From NCBI GenBank assembly GCA_002483605.1, contig DLIG01000009.1, positions 25,160 to 64,317 of the forward strand: a stretch of 39,158 bases of DNA, in the 5' to 3' direction. The notes beneath the pieces were generated by a model. That model was not told the DNA's origin and made no database searches. It saw nothing but the letters and a program-made list of their open reading frames with translations. How positions within the stretch are numbered: position 1 is the stretch's first letter; the number at the start of each line of letters is the position of its first letter. Positions 15,618-23,291 of this stretch are shown here, piece after piece. Source of the stretch: Sulfurovum sp. UBA7648 (GTDB taxonomy: Bacteria > Campylobacterota > Campylobacteria > Campylobacterales > Sulfurovaceae). Both the position numbers and the translations under genes were made by a program.

Positions 15618-16105
15618 GAAAAGCTTTTTCTATGGTTACTGCTATTTTTGTTATTGTTATTTTGGCAACCATAGCCGTGCTTGTACTGAATATGGCTGCA
15701 ACTTCAACATACAATACCACTACTCAATATCGCAATGAGCAAGCAGCTTTATATGCCAAAAGCTATACTGAACTAGCTATCATGGCAGTACTTGACTATA
15801 ATCGCACACAATATAATAATTGCGTAAATACTATTAATGGTACGATAGGAAATTATAATGACGGTTCCGGGTATGAAATAACCACAACAATATCTTATAT
15901 TGGTAACGGGGCAACATTATTATCCCTTCCTCCTTGCAGCAGGGTGTTAAATACTGTGAGTATTTCCTCTTTGCCGCTAGGAAGTGTGCCTGATGTGATC
16001 ATAGATGTATATGTTCGCTACAAAGATCCTGAGCATATCGCTACTAGCGGAGCAGAGGATGCTCCGGCTATTACTTATCATCGTCGCACACTGCAAAAAA
16101 TCTGA
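15614..16105 (+). CDS. Small prepilin-like protein without Glu5 (MshP/PilX-like)
   Basis: A 163-residue protein beginning MRKAFSMVTAIFVIVILATIAVL: a short basic leader, a likely cut A|FSMVT and a long hydrophobic helix. Position +5 is Thr instead of the near-universal Glu. The region YRNEQAALYAKSYTELAIM after the helix resembles the post-helix segment of PilX/MshP/GspK-type proteins. Pseudopilins without Glu5 are the kind known to cap a pilus tip (GspK family). I start it at ATG 15614, overlapping the preceding TGA; the longer upstream frame lacks the correct leader. Two Cys in the C-terminal half may form a disulfide. Confidence 0.78.
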   Translation: MRKAFSMVTAIFVIVILATIAVLVLNMAATSTYNTTTQYRNEQAALYAKSYTELAIMAVLDYNRTQYNNCVNTINGTIGNYNDGSGYEITTTISYIGNGATLLSLPPCSRVLNTVSISSLPLGSVPDVIIDVYVRYKDPEHIATSGAEDAPAITYHRRTLQKI

Positions 16106-16148
16106 CTTGTTATTTATCATTCATTAAGCATAAAGCACTACAATAAGA

Positions 16149-16168
16149 ATGTAGAGTAATTTCTACAT
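16149..16168. promoter_or_regulatory. Palindrome upstream of hpf
   Basis: Seven-base arms ATGTAGA (16149-16155) and TCTACAT (16162-16168) flank a 6-nt spacer, giving a 20-bp dyad just below a -10-like TACAAT at 16139-16144. Overlap with the expected transcription start makes an operator or a 5'-UTR hairpin plausible. No regulator can be named from sequence alone. Confidence 0.4.
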
Positions 16169-16192
16169 ATTAGGTATCCAAAAGGAGATAAG

Positions 16193-16735
16193 ATGAACAG
16201 AAGTATTGTAGGACGACATTTTGAACTAACCGAACCTATCAAAGCATATGCTAATAATGCGATCGATAGTTTGGATAAATATCATCTAGACATTATATCA
16301 GCAACTACACTAGTATCTAGCGAAGAAAAAAATGGCAAAAAAGGATTCATGGTAGAATTTGTCATAAACCTCAAAGATAAAAATAGCGTAGTTATATCAC
16401 AAAAAGACAAGGACGTCTATGGTGCTATCGATATTGCCATAGAAAGGGTCAAAAAAACACTAAGAAGACACGCAGATAAAATTAAAAATCATAAAATTAT
16501 GAGTTTCAAAGATTTGGGTGCCGAAGCTGAAGCTGTGAGTGAATTTAGTAGTTTAAGTGATGAAAACATCGAAATCGTACCTATGGACTTAAGTCTTCAT
16601 AAACCTATTGACTTTGATGAGGCTATGCAAGCCCTCAAGGATGAAAAGCGCAGACAATTTATTGTCTTTAATGACGTAGATGGAAATCTTCGAGTCATGT
16701 ATAAACGGGCTGATGGTAAGTTCGGACTTTATTAG
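16193..16735 (+). CDS. hpf: Ribosome hibernation promoting factor, long form
   Basis: Binds the 30S decoding and tRNA sites in slow growth and promotes 100S ribosome dimers. The N-terminal S30AE/RaiA domain (about 1-105) starts MNRSIVGRHFELTEPIKAYA and includes the basic helix IERVKKTLRRHADKIKNHK. The C-terminal dimerisation domain (about 125-180) has RRQFIVFNDVDGNLRVMYKR and ends DGKFGLY. Both domains are present, so this is the long form. The ATG has an AAAAGGAG SD. It stands alone between the pilin operon and the convergent recG operon and has a palindrome in its 5' region. Confidence 0.94.
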   Translation: MNRSIVGRHFELTEPIKAYANNAIDSLDKYHLDIISATTLVSSEEKNGKKGFMVEFVINLKDKNSVVISQKDKDVYGAIDIAIERVKKTLRRHADKIKNHKIMSFKDLGAEAEAVSEFSSLSDENIEIVPMDLSLHKPIDFDEAMQALKDEKRRQFIVFNDVDGNLRVMYKRADGKFGLY

Positions 16736-16806
16736 GCTTTATTGCTTAAAATATTTTAATTGTTAATTATTTTAATAACGCAGAATCATTGCGCACTTGA
16801 ATCGCT

Positions 16807-16838
16807 CAAGCTTTTTGACACTACCGCAAAAAAGCTTG
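16807..16838. terminator. Hairpin between convergent hpf and recG
   Basis: A perfect 10-bp inverted repeat, CAAGCTTTTT at 16807-16816 and AAAAAGCTTG at 16829-16838, with a 12-nt loop. The T/A run is inside the stem rather than after it. It is in the right place to end both hpf and the kdsA-to-recG operon. Confidence 0.55.
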
Positions 16839-16869
16839 GCTTTCAAGATTACTTTACTGTATATTTTAT

Positions 16870-18669
16870 TTAAATTGTCCTCTTTTTTGCCTCAGATATG
16901 ATCTTTTCGTCAGTTGACATATCCAGCCATCTAAATTTTTGACCGCTCTGTATAGTACCTTGCAGTATATCTCCACTATTGCGAAACTGCAGATCAAGTT
17001 TGGCTATCTCAAATCCGCTTATAGTTTTTGCGAACGATTCCAGCCTTTCATTGGCTTTATTGTAGCTATAGAGATAGCACCAGCTTTTAAGCCCCAGCCT
17101 CCCTACTCTGCCTCTTAGTTGATGAAGGGTGGCAAGCCCCAGTCTCTCTGCTCCTACTATAATTACCATAGTCAATCTAGGCAATGATATACCGACTTCA
17201 ACAACCGTAGTAGCCAATAAAATATTCCCATTTGCTCTAAAATCCAAAAGTACATCTTCTTTATCTCTGTCTTTGCCATGTGTTACATAAACATTATCAA
17301 ATCTGCTTTCCCAAAATCTCCTAGCCTCTTCTAGAGATTGGTACTGTATTTGCTCGCTTTGTTCTACAAGCGGATAGATGATTAGAACTTGATGATTTGC
17401 CTGGATCTCTTCTTGTATATGAGATAATAGTGACGAAAAATCTTCCTTGGATATAAGCTTTGTGGTAATATTTTTATCAAACGGCGTGCTGGTAATTAGG
17501 CTAATATCGATCAGTGCCGAATCCATCATAGCTTGTGTGCGAGGTATAGGTGTAGCAGAAAATTGCAGCACATGAGCTTTTGTTTTGCCGCTTGAAGAAA
17601 GTTTTTCAAGTGCATGACGTTGCACAGTGCCAAATCGATGTTGTTCATCTATCATCACAAGGTCGATTTGCGGCAGATCATCTTTGTAAAGCAATGCATG
17701 CGTACCGATAATAAAATCAGCTTCACGGTAGTCACCTATATTCTTGCCTTGCATTACAAGGGCTACTTTCAGCTCTTTTGGCAGATATTTTATAGCCTCT
17801 TCGTATAGTTGCAAGGCAAGTAATGAGGTAGGAGCCATCAAAACACTGGTTTTAGGCATTGCCATCACTGCCGATGCCAAGATCACGATAGTCTTGCCGC
17901 TTCCTACATCGCCTACTATCATTCGCTTGGCAGCTTTATTGATATTTGCAAGATCTGATTTTATCTCTTTAATGGCTTGTGATTGTTCATTTGTGAGTTT
18001 AAAAGGCAAATTATCGATAAACGCTTTTTCATCTCCATCCAAAGCAACAGTTGCAGGAAAATCTACTCTTTTGCCTTTTAGTTTTTTAAAATGGCTAAAG
18101 GCTTCTATAGTTTTGAGTGTATGTATAATATTGGATTTAAAATTTCTTTCTTCAAATATCAAATCTAGATTTTTTGGAGCATGAAGCATCAAAATAATAT
18201 TTGCTTCGTTGGAAGTTAAACCTTCTTTTATAAGCTTTTCATATGAAAGCTCTGATGAGACCAGCTCTATCATTTCAAAATTTTTCAATACTGTTTTATA
18301 CTTTGGTATTATGCAGTTAGGTATATTTATCTTTTTTGGCTGTGATAATTGCAAAAAACCTTGATATTCGCTCAATTTGCCCTGTATAAAGTGGGTAGAA
18401 TCTGGTATAAAGGTGTTTATATGATATGGTGTCACATGAAAAAAAGTAGCACTTACCTTGCGTTTAAATGCCGGCAGATCAAATAAAACCTGGAGCTTGC
18501 CGCCATGTTTTTTCGCGCTCATAACGGATGCTTCAACAGTTAACAGCTTGCCAGGCACAAGCTCTTTGCTCAATGTAGTGTCACTATATCCCGACGGCAC
18601 CAATAAGGCCAAATCCAATATGCTTGAAATATGAAGTTTATGAAAAAGCTTAGTATGATCGTTTTGCAT
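16870..18669 (-). CDS. recG: ATP-dependent DNA helicase RecG
   Basis: Branch-migrating helicase that reverses stalled forks. At 599 residues it is about 90 shorter than E. coli RecG, as I recall being common in Campylobacterota. The N-terminal wedge/OB region is reduced (1-200). Superfamily 2 motifs are intact: Walker A GDVGSGKT at 253-260, motif II DEQH at 341-344, motif III FSATPIPRTQAM and motif VI QLRGRVGRLG. The C-terminal TRG-like region ends near QSGQKFRWLDM. Last gene of the minus-strand run kdsA-ribH-nusB-mqnC-M16-recG, with 94 nt after the M16 gene. Confidence 0.95.
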   Translation of the reverse strand: MQNDHTKLFHKLHISSILDLALLVPSGYSDTTLSKELVPGKLLTVEASVMSAKKHGGKLQVLFDLPAFKRKVSATFFHVTPYHINTFIPDSTHFIQGKLSEYQGFLQLSQPKKINIPNCIIPKYKTVLKNFEMIELVSSELSYEKLIKEGLTSNEANIILMLHAPKNLDLIFEERNFKSNIIHTLKTIEAFSHFKKLKGKRVDFPATVALDGDEKAFIDNLPFKLTNEQSQAIKEIKSDLANINKAAKRMIVGDVGSGKTIVILASAVMAMPKTSVLMAPTSLLALQLYEEAIKYLPKELKVALVMQGKNIGDYREADFIIGTHALLYKDDLPQIDLVMIDEQHRFGTVQRHALEKLSSSGKTKAHVLQFSATPIPRTQAMMDSALIDISLITSTPFDKNITTKLISKEDFSSLLSHIQEEIQANHQVLIIYPLVEQSEQIQYQSLEEARRFWESRFDNVYVTHGKDRDKEDVLLDFRANGNILLATTVVEVGISLPRLTMVIIVGAERLGLATLHQLRGRVGRLGLKSWCYLYSYNKANERLESFAKTISGFEIAKLDLQFRNSGDILQGTIQSGQKFRWLDMSTDEKIISEAKKRTI

Positions 18670-18763
18670 GATATGCCTTTTGGATAACTAATGCTATATT
18701 ATCCAAATGGTGCGCAGATTGTCAAAAAATATGACATTTTGACATTAAAAATTTTAATATCTG

Positions 18764-20074
18764 TTATTTTAATTGCTTCTTGTTTTTCGCAACTATTCCG
18801 AATGATAATTTTGTGATCTCAGGATGAGATGCTATAAATTCATTCATCTCTTTCAGGGTAACGCCGGCTATTTTTTCATTTTGTTCTTTTGAAAAACCAA
18901 GAGGCCTGCCATAATAATAGTCATCAAACGCACGATTGAGTCTCTGAGATAATGTCTCAGTGCGCAGTGCTTCACTGCCTACTAAAAACTCTTTTGCGCT
19001 TTCTAGCTCTTGTTTCGTTATCCCTTTTGCTACAAAATCACTTATAACTTCTTTTACCAATGCTTTTGCGCTCTCTTCATTTTCGAGCTTTGTTTGCAGA
19101 TATCCGGTTAGATAACTAGATACTTTAGTCCGTCGCAAACTAGCATATGCACTATACGCTAAACCTCTTTTGACCCGTATTTCTTCCATGATGCGGCTTC
19201 CAAATCCCGCGCTTCCAAGAATGTATTCCATAATTATGGCTTTGTATTGGTCATCACTGCTATATGAATAATCAAAAGGTGAACCAAAATAGATATATGC
19301 TTGCTCTGTGTCATTATTATATATATGATCTGTTTTTTGCTCGACCGAAGCCTTGATGGCAGGCAGCAGTTTGCTATCAACTTTTGGCAATAACGATAAT
19401 ATCTCCTTGGTAGTATGCTCAGCATCTTTTAGAGATATATCGCCTCCCATTACTACAATCGCGTTATTGTATCCCAGGTGAGAATTTATAAATGAACTTA
19501 TATCTTTTATGGCAATTGATCTAACGCTCTCTTCGGTTCCTTCATAGGCCCTGGCTAATGGAGTAGAGGCAAATAGAGTTTGTCTCAAAAGTACGCCTGC
19601 TTGATAGTCAAAATCACTTTTTTTCTGATCAAGCCACCCTAATTTTTGTCTCTTGATCTTAGCTAAAGCCTCAGTTGTATAGTTTGGATCTTTTAGTAAA
19701 GCTTTCAAAAGCGTTACTGCATCTTTAAATTCACTTTTAAGGCTGCTTGCAGCTATGACAAAATTTTCTCTGCTGGCATACGCAGACAGATGGATCGCTT
19801 TATCATCAAGTTTGGTAGCAAAAGCAATGCTGCCCTCAGTGCGTGTTCCTTCGCTCAATAGTTTGGCGCTCATTTCTGCCAAACCATCATGTGGTGTGCT
19901 AAGCTCTCCGCTATTTTGAAACACAAGCTGCAAAGAGATGATAGGCAACTGCGAATTCTCTTCGAACACCAAAGGAACTTTTGCTCCTTTTATGTCAATG
20001 TCGGTAATTGTGGTAGCCATAGCTTCTCCTATAAAAATCAAAAATAATAAAGTATAAATTATTCGGCTTATCAA
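18764..20074 (-). CDS. M16-family peptidase-like protein without the zinc site
   Basis: A 436-residue protein with a signal peptide (MISRIIYTLLFLIFIGEAMA), so periplasmic or membrane-associated. The two-half M16 (pitrilysin/processing peptidase) fold is evident. The position of the HxxEH zinc motif reads EMSAK (67-71) after GLA, so all three key residues are replaced. The C-terminal half keeps the substrate-binding RGLAYSAYAS segment typical of M16 (the R/Y pair). This pattern is seen in the inactive partner subunit of M16 heterodimers, but no active partner is next door. The start ATGA overlaps the mqnC stop by 4 nt, so it is translated with that gene. Confidence 0.88.
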   Translation of the reverse strand: MISRIIYTLLFLIFIGEAMATTITDIDIKGAKVPLVFEENSQLPIISLQLVFQNSGELSTPHDGLAEMSAKLLSEGTRTEGSIAFATKLDDKAIHLSAYASRENFVIAASSLKSEFKDAVTLLKALLKDPNYTTEALAKIKRQKLGWLDQKKSDFDYQAGVLLRQTLFASTPLARAYEGTEESVRSIAIKDISSFINSHLGYNNAIVVMGGDISLKDAEHTTKEILSLLPKVDSKLLPAIKASVEQKTDHIYNNDTEQAYIYFGSPFDYSYSSDDQYKAIIMEYILGSAGFGSRIMEEIRVKRGLAYSAYASLRRTKVSSYLTGYLQTKLENEESAKALVKEVISDFVAKGITKQELESAKEFLVGSEALRTETLSQRLNRAFDDYYYGRPLGFSKEQNEKIAGVTLKEMNEFIASHPEITKLSFGIVAKNKKQLK

Positions 20075-21120
20075 AACCGCTCCAAAATTTCATAAGCAGT
20101 ATTTCTTTTAGCCGGATTTTCACCGATATCTCGAATAAGCCGTATCATTTCATCCTGGTTCATAGCGTTAACGGCACCTGCTGCTGCTACTACATTTTCT
20201 TCCATCATCGTTGAACCAAGATCATTTGCACCATAAAGCAATGCCATTTGACCGATATAGCTTCCTTGAGTCACCCATGAACTTTGGATATTTGGCACAT
20301 TGTCAAAAAACAACCTGGCAACTGCTAAAAGCCTTAGATATCTATTAGATGATTGTTTTTGGATGCTTGGAATTTCAGCTTTTAACTGTGTATTTGAACT
20401 TTGGAACGACCACATGATAAACGCCCTAAAACCGCTTGTCTCATCTTGCAGTGAACGCACATAATCCCAATGTTCTACGATCTCCCTTGTGGTTTCTACC
20501 GTGCCAAACATCATCGTTGCCGTTGACTTCAAACCTATCTTGTGTGCTTCACGATGAACTTCCAGCCACTTGTCTTTATTTAGTTTTTTTGGCGCTATTA
20601 TATCCCTGACACGATCGCTTAATATCTCAGCTCCGGCTCCGGGAATTGAACTCAAGCCCTTGGCTTTTAAGCGAAGTAAAACTTCTTGGATACTTAATCC
20701 TGAACGTCTTGCTATGTAGTCGATCTCAATAGCCGAAAAGCCGTGTATTGTGATATTTGGATATTTATTGTGTATATGCTCGACTAGATCCTCGTACCAT
20801 TCAATCTCAAGTTTTGGATGAACTCCGCCTTGAAACAATATCTGAGTGCCGCCTATTGCTATTAGTTCTTCGATCTTTTGGTCTATTTCATCAAAAGAGA
20901 GTATATATCCGTCTGCTTCTTTTTCATGGCGATAAAATGCACAAAATTTACAATCAACCCAACATACGTTCGTATAGTTTATGTTTCTATCTACGATAAA
21001 TGTAGTGATCCCTTGCGGATGAAGTTCTTGTTTGCGCTTATACGCCATTTGGCCCAATGCTTTGAGATCACCGTTTTCTATAAGTTCAACAGCCTCATCG
21101 ATGCTCATTCGATTTAACAT
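20071..21120 (-). CDS. mqnC: Cyclic dehypoxanthinylfutalosine synthase (radical SAM)
   Basis: Radical-SAM enzyme of the futalosine route to menaquinone, the pathway used in Campylobacterota instead of MenF-MenD. The cluster-binding CxxxCxxC is C53-W-V-D-C57-K-F-C60. It is followed by AFYRH, then GGTQILFQGGVHP, SIPGAGAEILSDRVRDII and FRAFIMWSFQ, as in MqnC/MqnE-type proteins. Length 349 fits MqnC better than MqnE (usually longer). The next gene overlaps by 4 nt and nusB ends 5 nt upstream. MqnE cannot be fully excluded by eye. Confidence 0.9.
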   Translation of the reverse strand: MLNRMSIDEAVELIENGDLKALGQMAYKRKQELHPQGITTFIVDRNINYTNVCWVDCKFCAFYRHEKEADGYILSFDEIDQKIEELIAIGGTQILFQGGVHPKLEIEWYEDLVEHIHNKYPNITIHGFSAIEIDYIARRSGLSIQEVLLRLKAKGLSSIPGAGAEILSDRVRDIIAPKKLNKDKWLEVHREAHKIGLKSTATMMFGTVETTREIVEHWDYVRSLQDETSGFRAFIMWSFQSSNTQLKAEIPSIQKQSSNRYLRLLAVARLFFDNVPNIQSSWVTQGSYIGQMALLYGANDLGSTMMEENVVAAAGAVNAMNQDEMIRLIRDIGENPAKRNTAYEILERF

Positions 21121-21125
21121 TAAAA

Positions 21126-21521
21126 CTACTCTTTTCCTATAGCATCTAATACACCGTTAATAAATGACGGCGACTTTTCATCAGCTAGATCTTTTGCCAA
21201 TTCAACAGCTTCATTGATAATAATAGCCCTATCTGTTCCGGCTACCAATATCTCATAAGCACCTAATCTCATAATGGCTTTTTCTACTTTCCCGATACTA
21301 GACATATCCCAGCCGGCTAAATGTTTATTTATCTCTTTATCGATTTGAGGTAAATTTGCAATAGTTCCGGCAAAAAGCTCTTTTGAAAAGTCTTTTTGCT
21401 TATTTCTTATCTTTTGTTCTTCAAGTATATCGTCAAAAAAATCGCCTATAGTATCATTGCCCAGATCATACGCATACAACAAACCTATAACAGCACTTCG
21501 TGCTTGATGTCTAGTAGCCAT
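21126..21521 (-). CDS. nusB: Transcription antitermination factor NusB
   Basis: Binds BoxA RNA with NusE (S10) in rRNA antitermination. A 131-residue all-helical protein. The N-terminal ATRHQARSAVIGLLYAYD and C-terminal GAYEILVAGTDRAIIINEAVELAK followed by KSPSFINGVLD are diagnostic. Its ATG overlaps the ribH stop by 1 nt (TAATG), a classic ribH-nusB coupling also found in Campylobacter and Helicobacter. Confidence 0.96.
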   Translation of the reverse strand: MATRHQARSAVIGLLYAYDLGNDTIGDFFDDILEEQKIRNKQKDFSKELFAGTIANLPQIDKEINKHLAGWDMSSIGKVEKAIMRLGAYEILVAGTDRAIIINEAVELAKDLADEKSPSFINGVLDAIGKE

Positions 21522-21988
21522 TATGCAAGTTCACTATATAGATTGATCATCTCAATGAGACTTACCATTGCTTCAGCACCTTTATTTCCGGCTTTAGTGC
21601 CTGCACGCTCGATCGCTTGTTCTATCGTATCTACTGTAAGTACGCCAAATGTAGCAGGTTTTCCATACTTTAATGTCACACTTGCTACCCCTTTTGTGGT
21701 TTCGGCAGCAACATAATCAAAATGAGGGGTCGAACCGCGAATAACAGCTCCTAGGCAGCATACTGCATCATACTTGCCGCTGCTTAATGCTTTATCCAAT
21801 GCGAACGGTATCTCAAATGCCCCAGGAACTAAAATAAGATCCAATTTGCTTGCGTCTCCGCCATGTCTTGCATAGGCATCTTTTGCTCCATCTACTAGAC
21901 TATCTGTGATAAAATGGTTAAACCTTGCATTGATGATAGCTACTTTTTTAGTAGTATCTACTTGCAATTTTCCTTCTATTGTTTTCAT
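21521..21988 (-). CDS. ribH: 6,7-dimethyl-8-ribityllumazine synthase
   Basis: Penultimate step of riboflavin synthesis, condensing the ribityl pyrimidine with dihydroxybutanone phosphate in an icosahedral or pentameric assembly. 155 residues, normal length. Motifs: INARFNHFITDSLVDGA, VPGAFEIPFALDKAL and CCLGAVIRGSTPHFDYV with the catalytic His in RGSTPHFD. The start ATG has an AAGGAG SD. Translation is coupled to nusB. A 106-nt gap separates it from kdsA, with nothing recognisable inside. Confidence 0.97.
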   Translation of the reverse strand: MKTIEGKLQVDTTKKVAIINARFNHFITDSLVDGAKDAYARHGGDASKLDLILVPGAFEIPFALDKALSSGKYDAVCCLGAVIRGSTPHFDYVAAETTKGVASVTLKYGKPATFGVLTVDTIEQAIERAGTKAGNKGAEAMVSLIEMINLYSELA

Positions 21989-22094
21989 ATCTTCTCCTTA
22001 TTAAATATAATCAATTGAACAGCTACTATAATGTCATGCACAATAAAACATCCAAAACATATAGGTTGCAAATCAATTTTTGATGATGCGATTT

Positions 22095-22895
22095 CTACTC
22101 TACTATTGCTCTAATAGCATCTATTTGCTCTATTAAAGTTGCCAAATTGTCTAATTGTATCATATTTGGACCATCACTCAAAGCAACATTAGGATCAAAA
22201 TGCGTCTCAAAGAAAAAACCATCCACACCGACTGCAGCAGCTCCACGACTAAGATATGGCACGAATGAACTATCTCCTCCGCTGCTGCTATCGCCGCTTG
22301 CAGGCATTTGTACTGAATGTGTAGCATCAAAAATTACAGGCGCAAACTCTCTCATGATAGGAAGGCCTCTCATATCTACTACCAAGTTTCCATATCCAAA
22401 TGTACTGCCCCTTTCACAAAGCCATACCCCGTATTTTTGTGCTGCTTCGTAATTTGGCTTGCCTTCATATCCTCTGGTTTTTAACACTTTGCCTACAGAA
22501 TGAGCCATAGCCGCAGGAGCAAGGAATTGCCCTTTTTTGATGTTTACAACCGCATTGGTCTTTGCTGCAGCAACCAACAAATCAGTTTGACGACACAAGA
22601 ATGCAGGTATCTGCAATACATCTGCAACATCAGCTACGCTTTTTGGCTGCGACGCATCATGCACATCGGTAAGTATCTTGTAGCCAAATGTATCTTTAAC
22701 TTCTTGCAATAAGCGCAATCCTTCATCAAGCCCAGGGCCTCTGAAACTATCTATGCTTGTGCGGTTTGCTTTATCAAAACTGGCTTTAAAATAAAAGTCT
22801 TTAGTGCAATCCTCGTGATAAACTTGCAAAGCCTCAGCTATTCGCATGACATTTTCTCTGTTTTCCAACACGCATGGGCCGGCTATTAATATCAT
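22095..22895 (-). CDS. kdsA: KDO-8-phosphate synthase
   Basis: Condenses PEP with arabinose 5-phosphate to KDO-8-phosphate for the LPS inner core. A 266-residue TIM barrel. Recognised by MILIAGPCVLEN at the N-terminus, YFKASFDKANRTS, KILTDVHDASQ, IPAFLCRQTDLLVAAAKT, the KKGQFLAP segment and FDATHSVQMP. The conserved C near the N-terminus (GPCV) hints at the metal-dependent class, but this is not certain. First gene of the minus-strand operon; the SD GGAG lies about 7 nt upstream of the ATG. Confidence 0.96.
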   Translation of the reverse strand: MILIAGPCVLENRENVMRIAEALQVYHEDCTKDFYFKASFDKANRTSIDSFRGPGLDEGLRLLQEVKDTFGYKILTDVHDASQPKSVADVADVLQIPAFLCRQTDLLVAAAKTNAVVNIKKGQFLAPAAMAHSVGKVLKTRGYEGKPNYEAAQKYGVWLCERGSTFGYGNLVVDMRGLPIMREFAPVIFDATHSVQMPASGDSSSGGDSSFVPYLSRGAAAVGVDGFFFETHFDPNVALSDGPNMIQLDNLATLIEQIDAIRAIVE

Positions 22896-22953
22896 AGCAA
22901 TTTCTCCTTGAATATAATTATCACGATTATACCAAAAACATCTCTACTATCTC

Positions 22954-23049
22954 TTAAAAATCAAACCATATTACGGCTTTAAGCACATTGGCATCAATAA
23001 TCACGTATGAATAATTATCAGATACTTTCGCGTGTTTATTTTTAATCAT
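22954..23049 (-). CDS. Tiny ORF of 31 residues, doubtful
   Basis: ATG at 23049 to TAA at 22954 reads a 31-residue peptide beginning MIKNKHAKVSDNYSY and ending LKAVIWFDF. It has a natural amino acid mix but only a poor SD, and no family is recognised. It could be a small protein, a decayed gene end or chance. It is noted because it lies in an otherwise gene-free gap upstream of kdsA. Confidence 0.2.
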   Translation of the reverse strand: MIKNKHAKVSDNYSYVIIDANVLKAVIWFDF

Positions 23050-23128
23050 GATACGATAGCAAATCTTCTATTTTTAATTTAATATTTTGATTATTTAATG
23101 TCAATTTAACATTTTTAAATTATTATTC

Positions 23129-23158
23129 TTGTATCGGCAATTTATTTTTTATTATATT
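23129..23158 (+). promoter_or_regulatory. Sigma70-type promoter for the candidate small RNA
   Basis: TTGTAT (23129-23134), an 18-bp spacer and TATATT (23153-23158) match four and five of six consensus positions. Predicted initiation is near G23165, six bases before the closing stem of the structured RNA candidate. No plus-strand ORF follows. Confidence 0.5.
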
Positions 23159-23164
23159 AAATTG

Positions 23165-23291
23165 TCGGGCGAGGAGAGCAAAAGGTATAACACGTCAAAA
23201 TATACTCTTTATCAAAGAAAAAATACTGTCATTTAAAAGTCCTCCACAGCATAATATCTTTTGCTCCCTCGTATATATCAATTTGTTTTTC
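23165..23291 (+). ncRNA. Candidate structured small RNA with an 18-pair closing stem
   Basis: CGAGG (23171-23175) pairs with CCTCG (23267-23271). After one bulged A, GAGCAAAAG (23177-23185) pairs with CTTTTGCTC (23258-23266), and GTAT pairs onward with ATAT (one G-U), 18 pairs in all. The enclosed ~65 nt are AU-rich with a small inner CUUU/AAAG hairpin. A promoter-like pair lies directly upstream and a T-run (TTTTTCT) at about 23286. It does not show the SRP RNA, tmRNA, RNase P or 6S hallmarks I know. On the other strand the same stem could be the end of the DUF3108 mRNA. It could also be a decayed terminal-repeat element. Confidence 0.4.
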
